Of a stretch of DNA of 32,884 nucleotides, positions 1 to 8,848 are shown piece by piece. The stretch covers positions 1 to 32,884 of the forward strand of contig CAWURY010000013.1 in NCBI GenBank assembly GCA_963925605.1, read 5' to 3'. A program made the translations under genes and the position numbers. This stretch comes from Porticoccus sp963925605 (GTDB lineage Bacteria; Pseudomonadota; Gammaproteobacteria; Pseudomonadales; Porticoccaceae). Below the pieces are notes generated by a model. The model did no database searches, was not told the origin of the DNA, and worked only from the letters and a program-made list of their open reading frames with translations. Numbering within the stretch: the stretch's first letter is position 1; each line of letters opens with the position of its first letter.

Positions 1-198
1 GAAAATAGATTGCAGTTGATGCTTCGACTAATCAGTCGCAATTATTGTATTAATATCTTAGGTTTACATAGCTGTAGGTGCGGCTATATGTTCAGTCTAG
101 CTATGGTATCTATTTAACATAATATACATTATGCGCAATTAGACATAAAGTAATAGAAGCCCTTTTAGGTCAAAGTTACGCGTATATCAGCCTGCGGA
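1..198. other. Non-coding flank downstream of gor
   Basis: AT-rich sequence with no supported gene. There is one small hairpin (5-bp stem, 4-nt loop) at 25-38, with no clear T-run. The region lies downstream of gor, which is on the minus strand. No tRNA or terminator is convincing. Confidence 0.5.
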
Positions 199-1539
199 TT
201 ACCTCATTGTTACAAATTCTTCTGCAGCTGTCGGATGTATACCAACGGTGCTATCAAAGTTTTGTTTTGTCGCACCTGCTTTTATGGCAACAGCAAGACC
301 CTGAATAATTTCTCCAGCATAATCTCCAACCATATGACATCCAATAACTACATCAGAGCTATCGATAACAATGAGTTTCATAAAAATCTTGCTGTCCCCA
401 CCACCTAGAGTTGCTCTCATCGGCTTAAACTGGCTTTTATAGATGCGTAGATCGATCCCATGAATTTTTATCGCCTCTTCTTCTGTTAGTCCCACAGAAG
501 CTGAGTTTGGCTGACTAAAGATGGCTGTTGGTATATTAGTGTAATCAATTGATGAGCGTATTCCTGTCACAAAGAAATTAGATAAAGCCATGCCTTCAGC
601 TATAGCTACCGGGGTTAACTCAATACGCCCAATGACATCGCCTAATGCATATATACTAGGCTCTGAAGTATTGAAGTAATCATCAACAATGATTGTACCG
701 TTGCTTTTGGTTTTAACCTTTAATAACTCTAAACCCAAACCTTTTATATTAGGTATTCGTCCAGTTGCATACATAACCAGATCTACATCGATCTCTTTTT
801 TTGTAGATAATCGTACGCAATATCCGCTATTTATTTTTTTAACTTCTTCAACATTTGTCGAGAAGTGTAACTTAATATCTTGATTTTCATATTCTTTTTT
901 AAGTTGATCTCTCACATCATTATCAAAACCTTTCAGAAACAAAGGACCTCTATAAATAAGATGTGTTTCAACGCCAAGACCGTTGAAAATGCCAGCAAAC
1001 TCAACTGCTATATAGCCACCGCCAACAATAACAATCTTTCTTGGCAGTTCTTTTAAATAGAATGCTTCATTTGAAGTCACAACCAGTTCGCTTCCTGGGA
1101 ATTCTGGAATATATGGCGTTCCGCCAGTTGCAATTAAGATATTTTTGGCCGTGTAGACAGTATTGCTCACTTTTACGCTATGAGGATCAAGAATAGATGC
1201 TCTACCTTGTATTATTTTCACACCTGCCTTATCGAGCAGATTGTTATATATTTTATTTAACCGCTCTATTTCTTTATTTTTGTTGTCTCGTAATATATCC
1301 CAATTGAACTCAGTTTTAGCTATATCCCAGCCAAATCCTTTGGCTTGATCAAAAATATGGCCGTATTCGGAAGCATAAACGAATAATTTTTTTGGAACAC
1401 ATCCAACATTAACGCAAGTACCACCCAATGCTTGATATTCAGCTATACCGACCTTAAGACCTTTGTCTGCTGACATACGCGCCGTTCTGACGCCACCCGA
1501 TCCAGCACCAATTACAAACAAATCAAAATCATACTTCAT
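199..1539 (-). CDS. gor: Glutathione-disulfide reductase
   Basis: Cytosolic flavoenzyme that reduces glutathione disulfide with NADPH and so maintains the GSH pool. The 446 residues match the usual length (about 450). Seen in order: an N-terminal FAD-binding GAGSGG (11-16), the redox-active disulfide in GGTCVNVGC (Cys42/Cys47), a central NAD(P)H-binding GGGYIAVEFAG near 173, and the C-terminal HPTAAEE with the catalytic His435 and Glu440 of the family. In the NADPH-phosphate region one arginine is kept (IYRG), while the second usual arginine appears as lysine (LKGFD), a mild change. It starts 18 nt after the cysG stop and is probably last in a serS-cysG-gor run. Dihydrolipoamide or mercuric reductase is less likely, given the overall match to Gor. 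Confidence 0.93.
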   Translation of the reverse strand: MKYDFDLFVIGAGSGGVRTARMSADKGLKVGIAEYQALGGTCVNVGCVPKKLFVYASEYGHIFDQAKGFGWDIAKTEFNWDILRDNKNKEIERLNKIYNNLLDKAGVKIIQGRASILDPHSVKVSNTVYTAKNILIATGGTPYIPEFPGSELVVTSNEAFYLKELPRKIVIVGGGYIAVEFAGIFNGLGVETHLIYRGPLFLKGFDNDVRDQLKKEYENQDIKLHFSTNVEEVKKINSGYCVRLSTKKEIDVDLVMYATGRIPNIKGLGLELLKVKTKSNGTIIVDDYFNTSEPSIYALGDVIGRIELTPVAIAEGMALSNFFVTGIRSSIDYTNIPTAIFSQPNSASVGLTEEEAIKIHGIDLRIYKSQFKPMRATLGGGDSKIFMKLIVIDSSDVVIGCHMVGDYAGEIIQGLAVAIKAGATKQNFDSTVGIHPTAAEEFVTMR

Positions 1540-1557
1540 AAAAAAATCCGAATAAAT

Positions 1558-2937
1558 CTAGCATTTAAACCACGATAGCTTGCTGTGCAACGAAACCACT
1601 GAACCAATAATAATTAATGTTGGTGCCTTTGCTTTACCCTTTCTGACCTTGGCTGGTAGTGTTAGCAAGTCTCCCACATACGTGCATTGATCTCTAGTTG
1701 TTCCCTTTTCTATCAAGGCTGCAGGTGTGGACGGATTCATTCCAAAAGATATCAATCTTTCACAGATTATCTCAAGTCCATTTAATCCCATATAAAAGAC
1801 TAGGGTTTGATTTGGTGCAATTAATTCTGCCCAATTTAAATCTAATTCATTATTTTTTTGATGGCCTGCAATAAACCGTACGGATTGCGAGTGATCGCGA
1901 TGCGTCAAAGGAATCCCCGCATAGCTTGCGCAACCTGAAGCAGCTGTAATGCCAGGAACTACCTGAAATGGCACCCCATGGCCACTCAGGTGTTCTATTT
2001 CCTCTCCTCCTCGACCAAAAATAAATGGATCTCCGCCTTTTAGGCGAAGAACACGACTCCCTTGCTGAGCAAAATCAACTAATTTTGTGTTTATATTCTC
2101 TTGAGTGACTGAATGATAGCCTGCTGTTTTTCCAACAAATATCAGCTCGGCATCCCTTCTAACCAAAGCTAAAACCTCCTTAGATACCAATCTATCATAA
2201 AGAACTACATCTGCTTTCTGCATCAATCTTAACGCCCTGAAGGTCAGAAGATCTGGATCGCCTGGACCAGCGCCAACAAGATAAACTTCACCTAATTTCT
2301 TGGCTTTATTGTGTTCTATTTTTTGTCGTAGCTCGACTTCAGCAGCGTCAGTTTTTTCTGAATATATTAACTCGGCTATATTTCCTGAAAACACATCCTC
2401 CCAAAAAGCTTTTCGCCCATTTGGATCAGAGATTTTGTCTTTAACTAATGAACGAAATTTACCTGCAAGTTTGGCTAAGCTACCGTACCCTGAAGGAATA
2501 ATTTCTTCTAACTTTGTTCTCAGCATTCTTGTCAGCACTGGCGCAGAGCCGCCACTACTAATGGCCACCATTATAGGGTTCCTGTCAACAATGGAAGGAA
2601 AAATAACGGTGCATAGTTCAGGCTGATCAACAACATTGACCGGGATGTTTAATAATTGAGCGTGACCTGAAACCTGAATATTAACTTCTTTTGCATTCGT
2701 AGCAGAAATAACAAGAATAGCGCCATTTAAGTCTTTGTTTTCAAAATATTTTTTATGTATATTTAAAGAATTTGTCTTAGCTAACTCTTTTATTCTGTGA
2801 TCAATATCTGGCGCTATAATATCAACTATCGCACCTGCCTCTAACAAAGGCCGAAGTTTTCTTAACGCTATAGATCCAGCACCGACAACTACGCAGCGAC
2901 GATTTCTGATGTTGTGAAACAAAGGAAGAAATTCCAT
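1558..2937 (-). CDS. cysG: Siroheme synthase (trifunctional CysG)
   Basis: Makes siroheme, the cofactor of sulfite and nitrite reductases, from uroporphyrinogen III. The N-terminal part (to about 210) is the CysG-B precorrin-2 dehydrogenase/ferrochelatase, with the dinucleotide-binding VVVGAGSIALRK near 16 and the SSGGSAPVLTRMLR region. The C-terminal part is the CysG-A methyltransferase, with VYLVGAGPGDPDLLT, RLKGGDPFIFGRGGEE and VVPGITAASG. The open frame extends upstream to 3036 and would overlap serS by 80 nt. I chose the ATG at 2937 because it aligns with the known CysG N terminus (MEFLPLFHNIRNR against MDHLPIFCQLRDR), gives 459 residues (E. coli 457), and starts 19 nt after the serS stop. 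No strong Shine-Dalgarno is visible. It supports the sulfate-assimilation genes elsewhere in the window. Confidence 0.94.
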   Translation of the reverse strand: MEFLPLFHNIRNRRCVVVGAGSIALRKLRPLLEAGAIVDIIAPDIDHRIKELAKTNSLNIHKKYFENKDLNGAILVISATNAKEVNIQVSGHAQLLNIPVNVVDQPELCTVIFPSIVDRNPIMVAISSGGSAPVLTRMLRTKLEEIIPSGYGSLAKLAGKFRSLVKDKISDPNGRKAFWEDVFSGNIAELIYSEKTDAAEVELRQKIEHNKAKKLGEVYLVGAGPGDPDLLTFRALRLMQKADVVLYDRLVSKEVLALVRRDAELIFVGKTAGYHSVTQENINTKLVDFAQQGSRVLRLKGGDPFIFGRGGEEIEHLSGHGVPFQVVPGITAASGCASYAGIPLTHRDHSQSVRFIAGHQKNNELDLNWAELIAPNQTLVFYMGLNGLEIICERLISFGMNPSTPAALIEKGTTRDQCTYVGDLLTLPAKVRKGKAKAPTLIIIGSVVSLHSKLSWFKC

Positions 2938-2956
2938 AGGATCAATGTAACTCGAT

Positions 2957-4249
2957 TTATCTAGAACTGCTAATAACTGTTTGTCCACCCATATATTTCT
3001 GAAGTATTTCGGGTATTTCGATAGAACCATCCTCAAGTTGATAATTTTCCATTACAGCAAGAAGTGTTCTACCAACAGCTAAACCTGACCCATTTAATGT
3101 ATGAAGCAGCTCGGACTTCCCTGTTTCAGGATTGCGCCAACGAATTTTTAAACGACGAGCCTGAAATTCACGAAAATTACTACAAGAAGATATTTCGCGG
3201 TAACATTTCTGGGAAGGCAACCAAACCTCTATGTCATAAGTGCATGATGCTGAAAATCCTATATCTCCGCCACACAGAATAACCGTTCTATAGGGCAAGT
3301 TTAGCTTCTGCAAGAGTACTTCAGCGTGGCCCGTGATGAGCTCTAACGCTTGAGTTGATTTTGTTGGTTCCACAAATTGCACTAACTCTACTTTTTCGAA
3401 TTGATGTTGACGAATCATCCCTCTAGTATCCTTACCGTAACTCCCCGCCTCACTTCTAAAGCATGGGGTATGACAAGTAAGCTTTATCGGTAATTGACTA
3501 GCATCGATAATTTCATTGCGATATATGTTAGTTACTGGCACCTCTGCTGTAGGGATTAAGTAAAGCTCTCTTTCATCCTGTAGTTTAAACAAGTCTTCCT
3601 CAAATTTTGGCAGCTGTCCAGTGCCATAAAGAGACTCTCGGTTAACGAGATAAGGGACATTTACCTCTTCGTAGCCGTGTTCGATGTGATGGGTGTCGAG
3701 CATAAATTGACTTAAAGCCCTATGCATCCTAGCGATTCCACCGCGCATAACCGAAAAGCGTGAGCCGGTGATCTTTGTGCCAACCTCAAAATCCAGCATT
3801 CCTGAAAGTTCGCCCAGATCAACATGGTCTTTAACTTCAAAAGTAAACTCGCGCGGTTTCCCCCAGCGACGTATCTCTACATTATCACTCTCGCCGGCCC
3901 CCGGCGGAACATGGTCATCTGGCAGATTTGGAATGTCATTCATGTAATTTTCAAGCTGAACTTGTATTTTATTGAGCTTTTTTTCTGCCTGGATGCAGAC
4001 TTTTTTTAGCTCCTCACCCCTTTCTTTTAATAGAAGTATTTCTTCTTGGGTTTTAGCTTCAGAAATAGCTTTTCCCATCATTTTTGCATATGTATTTCTT
4101 TTTGATTGCAAGGATTGAGATGCATCCCGAAGCTGGCGGTGTTCTACCTCCAGTCCATTAAAATATTTTATGTCTAATATAAAACCGCGAATCGCCAGCT
4201 TTGTGGCAATTTTTTCAGGATCAGAACGAATAAGTTTTATATCCAACAT
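2957..4249 (-). CDS. serS: Seryl-tRNA synthetase
   Basis: Class II aminoacyl-tRNA synthetase charging tRNA-Ser and tRNA-Sec. Its 430 residues match E. coli (430). The N-terminal 110 residues are charged and heptad-like, as expected for the long antiparallel coiled-coil arm that grips tRNA-Ser. The catalytic core shows motif 2 (CFRSEAGSYGKDTRG, then RQHQFEKVELV) and motif 3 (NGSGLAVGRTLLAVMENYQ). It begins 16 nt after the crcB stop, and a GGAA sits upstream of the ATG. The run crcB-serS-cysG has the same order as in Pseudomonas. Confidence 0.96.
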   Translation of the reverse strand: MLDIKLIRSDPEKIATKLAIRGFILDIKYFNGLEVEHRQLRDASQSLQSKRNTYAKMMGKAISEAKTQEEILLLKERGEELKKVCIQAEKKLNKIQVQLENYMNDIPNLPDDHVPPGAGESDNVEIRRWGKPREFTFEVKDHVDLGELSGMLDFEVGTKITGSRFSVMRGGIARMHRALSQFMLDTHHIEHGYEEVNVPYLVNRESLYGTGQLPKFEEDLFKLQDERELYLIPTAEVPVTNIYRNEIIDASQLPIKLTCHTPCFRSEAGSYGKDTRGMIRQHQFEKVELVQFVEPTKSTQALELITGHAEVLLQKLNLPYRTVILCGGDIGFSASCTYDIEVWLPSQKCYREISSCSNFREFQARRLKIRWRNPETGKSELLHTLNGSGLAVGRTLLAVMENYQLEDGSIEIPEILQKYMGGQTVISSSR

Positions 4250-4265
4250 AAGATTTAAATAATTC

Positions 4266-4637
4266 CTAGAAAAGACGAGTCAAAAAAATTGCACCTAACG
4301 TTCCCATAAGGCACAAAACGACACTTAAAATCACATAAGCAACGGCCAGTATAGGCTGGCCATTTTGCCATAAAGCAAGGGTATCTAGCGAGAAAGCAGA
4401 AAAAGTAGTAAACGCTCCCAAGAATCCAATCATTAGAAGGTTCCTAAACTCAGCAGGCAAAACCCCTCTCTCAATAATCAAGACATAGCAGAGGCCTATA
4501 AGGGTAGAACCAACCACGTTGACTGCTAGTGTACCCATAGGGAATTTGCTTCCAAACACAGGCACAAGAGCTGCATTTACAGCAAAGCGCCCCATGGCAC
4601 CCAAAGCCCCGCCAAAAGCTACAACCAACCATTGCAT
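4266..4637 (-). CDS. crcB: Fluoride ion channel CrcB (Fluc)
   Basis: Small inner-membrane protein exporting fluoride as an antiparallel dimer. The 123 residues hold four hydrophobic segments. Family motifs are present: GGALGAMGRFAVN at the N terminus, and the TTFSAFSLDTL stretch after GFLGAF, which carries the phenylalanines and polar residues lining the pore. The start has a good AAGGGA ribosome site 8-9 nt upstream. I looked for a fluoride riboswitch in the 74-nt leader and did not see one; a terminator hairpin lies there instead. Confidence 0.92.
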   Translation of the reverse strand: MQWLVVAFGGALGAMGRFAVNAALVPVFGSKFPMGTLAVNVVGSTLIGLCYVLIIERGVLPAEFRNLLMIGFLGAFTTFSAFSLDTLALWQNGQPILAVAYVILSVVLCLMGTLGAIFLTRLF

Positions 4638-4672
4638 TATATAATTCCCTTGTTCTTAACAGCGAATATTTT

Positions 4673-4696
4673 AAAAAATAGCCGCACCAAAGGCTA
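4673..4696 (-). terminator. Rho-independent terminator after lolA
   Basis: Read on the minus strand there is a TAGCC/GGCTA stem (4679-4696) with an 8-nt loop, followed directly by six T residues (4673-4678). It starts 15 nt beyond the lolA stop, and so would end the ftsK-lolA transcript and separate it from crcB-serS-cysG-gor. The stem is short, so read-through is likely. Confidence 0.5.
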
Positions 4697-4711
4697 CCAT
4701 AAAGATCTTGT

Positions 4712-5359
4712 CTATTTATGCCTAATAATGTCTACGCCCTCAGGTGGAGAAAACTGAAAATTCTTTTGTGTAATAACCTGGTTTATCTGGGGATCTATAA
4801 AATAAATTTCAGCTCTATAACCAAGAGGATCAGACAACACCATGGAGGCAGGGGTCTTGTTAATAAAACTCATTTCTAATTTCTGATAAAGACTATCAGT
4901 GGTAACAGGAGTAAGCAAAAAATCAGTAGTCCTGCTGTGTTTACAGCTGACACTGTAGCTTAGCTCAATACTATCAATGCTACCGACAAATAAAATGGCA
5001 GGATTTTTAGATAATTCATGACTAAATTCACCGATAGATACCTGTTGAAGATCGGGATCGTAAATCCAGAGATTTTTATTGTCAGAAATAATGTGTTGCT
5101 CCATGGGAGCTTTAGTAATCCAACTTAAATTCCCTGGCCGCTCTGCTATTAAATGACCCTCTACTTCTTGAATAATCTCGCCTTTTTCAGTGTAGGTTAT
5201 TTGCTTGAAGTCAGCGTCTATAGTATGAATGAAGGAAAGTATATCTTGCAGGCTAGCGGTACACGTCGAGGCAATATCATTTTTTAGTTGGTCATCGGCC
5301 TTAACAGCAAAGCTGCCCCAGACGAAAACCAAAAATATAACAATCAACATGCCCTTCAT
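4712..5359 (-). CDS. lolA: Outer-membrane lipoprotein carrier protein LolA
   Basis: Periplasmic chaperone that takes lipoproteins from the LolCDE transporter to LolB at the outer membrane. The 215 residues begin with a clear signal peptide (MKGM, then a hydrophobic LIVIFLVFVWGSFAV core, likely cut after KA near residue 21). The mature part has LolA features: DADFKQITYTEKGEIIQE, GHLIAERPGNLSW, the SDNKNLWIYDPDLQQV strand pair and a DPLGYRAEIYF stretch. It starts 2 nt after the ftsK stop (5362), so the two are co-transcribed and probably translationally coupled. In Pseudomonas rarA follows lolA; here crcB follows directly. Confidence 0.92.
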   Translation of the reverse strand: MKGMLIVIFLVFVWGSFAVKADDQLKNDIASTCTASLQDILSFIHTIDADFKQITYTEKGEIIQEVEGHLIAERPGNLSWITKAPMEQHIISDNKNLWIYDPDLQQVSIGEFSHELSKNPAILFVGSIDSIELSYSVSCKHSRTTDFLLTPVTTDSLYQKLEMSFINKTPASMVLSDPLGYRAEIYFIDPQINQVITQKNFQFSPPEGVDIIRHK

Positions 5360-5361
5360 GG

Positions 5362-7713
5362 CTAATTTCCAGAATTGTCTGGAGCCAAGACATCCCTGTT
5401 ACCATTTAAGCCCATTTCACTTACAACGCCTGATGCTTCCATTTGCTCTACAAGTCTTGCCGCCCTGTTGTAACCGACACGTAGTTTTCTTTGGACAGAA
5501 GAAATTGATGCCTTCCGTGTTTGAATGACAAAAGCAACAGCCTCATCATAAAAAGGGTCAGATTCTTGGTCGCCACCTCCTCCGTCATCGCCATAACCTG
5601 GGACAGGGATATTGCTAGTGATCGCCTCGCTTGTTATATCTTCTAGGTACTCTGGAGCGCCCCTGCTCTTCCAATCTGCAACAACCTTATGGACTTCATG
5701 ATCGTCTACAAATGCTCCATGAACCCTAATGGGTATACTGGTCCCAGGGGGAAGATAAAGAAGGTCGCCGTGACCCAAAAGCGACTCTGCCCCGCTTTGG
5801 TCAAGAATGGTTCTTGAGTCAATCTTTGAGGAGACCTGGAAAGCAATTCGACTAGGAACATTCGCCTTGATCAAGCCAGTAATAACATCCACCGAAGGCC
5901 TCTGAGTGGCTAATATTAAATGTATGCCAGCCGCTCTGGCTTTTTGTGCAATACGAGCAATAAGTTGTTCCACCTTTTTGCCAACAATCATCATCATGTC
6001 AGCAAATTCATCAATCACAACCACTATATAAGGTAATTTATCCAAATTAGGAGGCAAGCTTTTCTCTTCATTAAAAAATTCATCTGGCTTCCACAGTGGA
6101 TCGACAAGAGGGTTGCCTGCGGCAATACTATCCATAATTTTTTTGTTATAGCCAGCAAGGTTACGAACTCCCAGTGCCGACATGAGCTTATAGCGGCGTT
6201 CCATCTCACCCACACACCACCTTAAACTGCTGGCTGCATCTTTCATATCTGTGACGACCGGTGTCAGCAGATGAGGAATGCCATCATAAACAGATAGCTC
6301 CAGCATTTTAGGGTCAATCAAAATAAGCCGTACATCTTCTGGGGTAGACTTATACAGCAAACTCAACAGCATTGAATTAATACCAACAGATTTTCCAGAC
6401 CCAGTAGTTCCGGCTACCAGCAAATGCGGCATTTTTGCTAAGTCAGCGCATACAGGCAGGCCTGAAATATCATTACCAAGAGCCAAAGTTAATGGCGACT
6501 TTGCCTGTTCATAAACCTCAGAAGAAAGAACCTCCCTAAGACGCACCATTGCGCGATGCTCATTAGGAATCTCAATGCCCACATAAGACTTCCCAGGTAT
6601 CACCTCTACCACCCTGACGCTAACAACTGCAAGCGATCTCGCAAGATCTCTAGAGAGACCACTTATTCTACTCGCCTTGATGCCAGGAGCTGGCTGTATC
6701 TCAAAACACGTAACAACTGGCCCAGGCAGCACTTCTATTACTTCCGCGCTGATACCAAAGTCCTGTAGTTTTAACTCCAATTGCTTCGACATGACTTGAA
6801 GTGAATCTTTAGAAAAGGCTTTACCTATATTGTTGTCAGCCTTATCTAGCAAACCTAGCGCTGGAAGCGTCGTTAGATTTTGATCTGTAAAAAAAGATAT
6901 CTGTTTTTCTTTTTCCACGCGATCGCTAGATGCAGACTTTCTAGATGGTTGTTGAATATTTAAAGGCTGTCTAGTTGCCTCTCTTTCCGCTTGAGTTTCT
7001 TTGACCTCTTTGCGATGCTGCTGCGCCAGCATGGCTTGTATTCGCTCGCTTCTTTTTACTTTGCGTGCAGCCATACGACGACTTACATATTCACCGAGCC
7101 TTAATGCCCCGTTAATAACCCATTCAATCAGAGCAAGCCAAGATATATCAGCGAAAACTGTCAGCCCAAACAAGAAAATAGCCGCTAAAATAAGGGTGCT
7201 ACCTATACTATTAAAAGCTGCTGTCGCTGCCACCTCTATCGATGAGCCAAGAATACCACCAACACCGAAAGGTAATGAGGTTTCCAGGCCGCCATAGTGG
7301 AGAGCAGTTAGCGCTGTTGCGCTGACCAAAACCATAATAAGCCCTAAAATACGAAGGGTGAACACGAGGCTATCAAATCCAAACTTATTGTCACGGTGAG
7401 TTCTAAATACATTCCATGTTTTTAACGCAAGCAATACAGGTAGCAGATAAGCTACGCAGCCAAGCAAGGAAAAGAACACATCTGACAGCCAGGCACCTAA
7501 CGATCCGCCAGCATTCAAAATATAGCCAGTATTGCCGGTATGTGACCAACCAGGATCCCCAGAAGAATGAGTCACTAGTGCGATCAATAAATATATGCAC
7601 ACAAACAGCCAGCCAATAAGAGCTCCTTCTTTTAAGATAAGCTTAATTTTTGACGGCTGAAATTGTTCGCTATTTCCCAATGAGGGCTTATTAGGTTGTT
7701 TTTCTTTATTCAA
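5362..7713 (-). CDS. ftsK: DNA translocase FtsK
   Basis: Septal DNA pump that clears chromosome termini and activates XerCD at dif. Of 783 residues, the first 200 contain four or five hydrophobic membrane segments. A charged linker follows (about 210-290, rich in K, R, E and Q). The motor has Walker A (VAGTTGSGKSVGIN) and Walker B (YIVVVIDEFADMMM). The last 65 residues form the winged-helix gamma domain that reads KOPS (ISSVQRKLRVGYNRAARLVEQME). Its linker is much shorter than in E. coli FtsK (1329 residues), as in Pseudomonas (about 810). It is divergent from trxB across a 179-nt gap and is followed 2 nt later by lolA. Confidence 0.96.
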   Translation of the reverse strand: MNKEKQPNKPSLGNSEQFQPSKIKLILKEGALIGWLFVCIYLLIALVTHSSGDPGWSHTGNTGYILNAGGSLGAWLSDVFFSLLGCVAYLLPVLLALKTWNVFRTHRDNKFGFDSLVFTLRILGLIMVLVSATALTALHYGGLETSLPFGVGGILGSSIEVAATAAFNSIGSTLILAAIFLFGLTVFADISWLALIEWVINGALRLGEYVSRRMAARKVKRSERIQAMLAQQHRKEVKETQAEREATRQPLNIQQPSRKSASSDRVEKEKQISFFTDQNLTTLPALGLLDKADNNIGKAFSKDSLQVMSKQLELKLQDFGISAEVIEVLPGPVVTCFEIQPAPGIKASRISGLSRDLARSLAVVSVRVVEVIPGKSYVGIEIPNEHRAMVRLREVLSSEVYEQAKSPLTLALGNDISGLPVCADLAKMPHLLVAGTTGSGKSVGINSMLLSLLYKSTPEDVRLILIDPKMLELSVYDGIPHLLTPVVTDMKDAASSLRWCVGEMERRYKLMSALGVRNLAGYNKKIMDSIAAGNPLVDPLWKPDEFFNEEKSLPPNLDKLPYIVVVIDEFADMMMIVGKKVEQLIARIAQKARAAGIHLILATQRPSVDVITGLIKANVPSRIAFQVSSKIDSRTILDQSGAESLLGHGDLLYLPPGTSIPIRVHGAFVDDHEVHKVVADWKSRGAPEYLEDITSEAITSNIPVPGYGDDGGGGDQESDPFYDEAVAFVIQTRKASISSVQRKLRVGYNRAARLVEQMEASGVVSEMGLNGNRDVLAPDNSGN

Positions 7714-7892
7714 AGCTACTATTCCTAATTAACTATCTATAATGCTATTGTAAACGCAGTAGTTGGAAATACTAGAGACAAACCTGATAAGATTATGCTA
7801 TAGGTTGTGATCAAGTAAGTGTGATAGCAAAATCCTGCCTTGCCTATCAATAAATATTCATTAGCATATTCATCTATCTTTGGAAATTTTTT

Positions 7893-8843
7893 ATGTCAGA
7901 AATTCAACACCATAAGTTAATTATTCTTGGGTCTGGACCTGCTGGTTACACTGCGGCAATTTATGCGGCACGAGCAAACCTCAATCCAGTTATTATCACC
8001 GGAATACAGCAAGGCGGGCAATTAACTACCACTACAGATGTCGATAACTGGCCGGGGGACCCTCATGGCCTTCAGGGTCCAGACCTTATGTTGCGCATGC
8101 AGGAACATGCCGAACGTTTTGACACAAAAATTGTTTTTGATCATATAGATAGTCTTGACTTAAGCAAAAAACCTTTTCAGTTAAAAGGAAGCAGCAGTTA
8201 CAGCTGCGATTCATTAATAATATGCACTGGGGCCTCTGCTCAATATCTAGGGCTCCCATCTGAAGAAGCTTTTATGGGTAGAGGTGTCAGCGCATGCGCT
8301 ACTTGTGACGGGTTTTTTTACAGAGGAAAAAAAGTAGCCGTTATCGGTGGCGGAAATACTGCAGTCGAAGAAGCACTTTATCTCTCCAATATTTGCAGCG
8401 AAGTCACATTGATTCATCGCAGAGACACGCTAAAGTCAGAAAAAATACTGCGTGATAAAATTTTAGAACGGTCCAAGAATGGCAATATCAATATACTGTG
8501 GAATTACAAACTAAACGAAATAAAAGGTGACGACACAGGGGTAACCTCGCTGGCATTACAGAGCACACTAAAAGAAGCGGATCTAGACATTGAAGTGAGT
8601 GGAGTATTTATAGCTATTGGACATAAGCCAAACACGGACATTTTTAAGGGTCAACTAGAAATGAGAAATGGGTATATTATTGTTCAAGGCGGATTAGAGG
8701 GAAATGCTACAGCTGTAAGCATTCCAGGCGTTTTTGCAGCCGGAGATGTAGCTGACCACGTATACCGCCAAGCAATAACTTCTGCTGGATCCGGCTGTAT
8801 GGCAGCTCTGGATGCAGAAAAATATCTTGACGACTTGGTGTAA
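7893..8843 (+). CDS. trxB: Thioredoxin-disulfide reductase
   Basis: NADPH-dependent flavoprotein that reduces thioredoxin in the cytosol. The 316 residues fit the low-molecular-weight type. The FAD-binding GSGPAGYTAAIYAARA is at the N terminus, the redox-active CATC at Cys135/Cys138, the NADPH-binding IGGGNTAVEEALYL follows, and a C-terminal FAD motif (GVFAAGDVAD) is present. TTTGGAAATTTTTT before the ATG supplies a weak ribosome site. It leads a plus-strand run with aat (5-nt gap), bpt and infA, in the same order as Pseudomonas. Thioredoxin reduced by it is the expected donor for CysH and Bcp, also in this window. Confidence 0.96.
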   Translation: MSEIQHHKLIILGSGPAGYTAAIYAARANLNPVIITGIQQGGQLTTTTDVDNWPGDPHGLQGPDLMLRMQEHAERFDTKIVFDHIDSLDLSKKPFQLKGSSSYSCDSLIICTGASAQYLGLPSEEAFMGRGVSACATCDGFFYRGKKVAVIGGGNTAVEEALYLSNICSEVTLIHRRDTLKSEKILRDKILERSKNGNINILWNYKLNEIKGDDTGVTSLALQSTLKEADLDIEVSGVFIAIGHKPNTDIFKGQLEMRNGYIIVQGGLEGNATAVSIPGVFAAGDVADHVYRQAITSAGSGCMAALDAEKYLDDLV

Positions 8844-8848
8844 CTAGA

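Noticed and set aside
2300..2626. Plus-strand open frames inside minus-strand genes (also 7001-7297, 11383-11700, 12058-12348, 31095-31436)
   Set aside because: All lie opposite strongly conserved genes, show no recognisable domains and lack ribosome sites; they are antisense shadows.
2938..3036. N-terminal extension of cysG overlapping serS by 80 nt
   Set aside because: The extension has no match to CysG, and the ATG at 2937 lies after the serS stop and fits the family N terminus. The overlap is only an open frame.
4638..4711. Fluoride riboswitch before crcB
   Set aside because: The leader lacks the conserved fluoride-riboswitch segments; its hairpin followed by six T residues is better explained as the lolA terminator.
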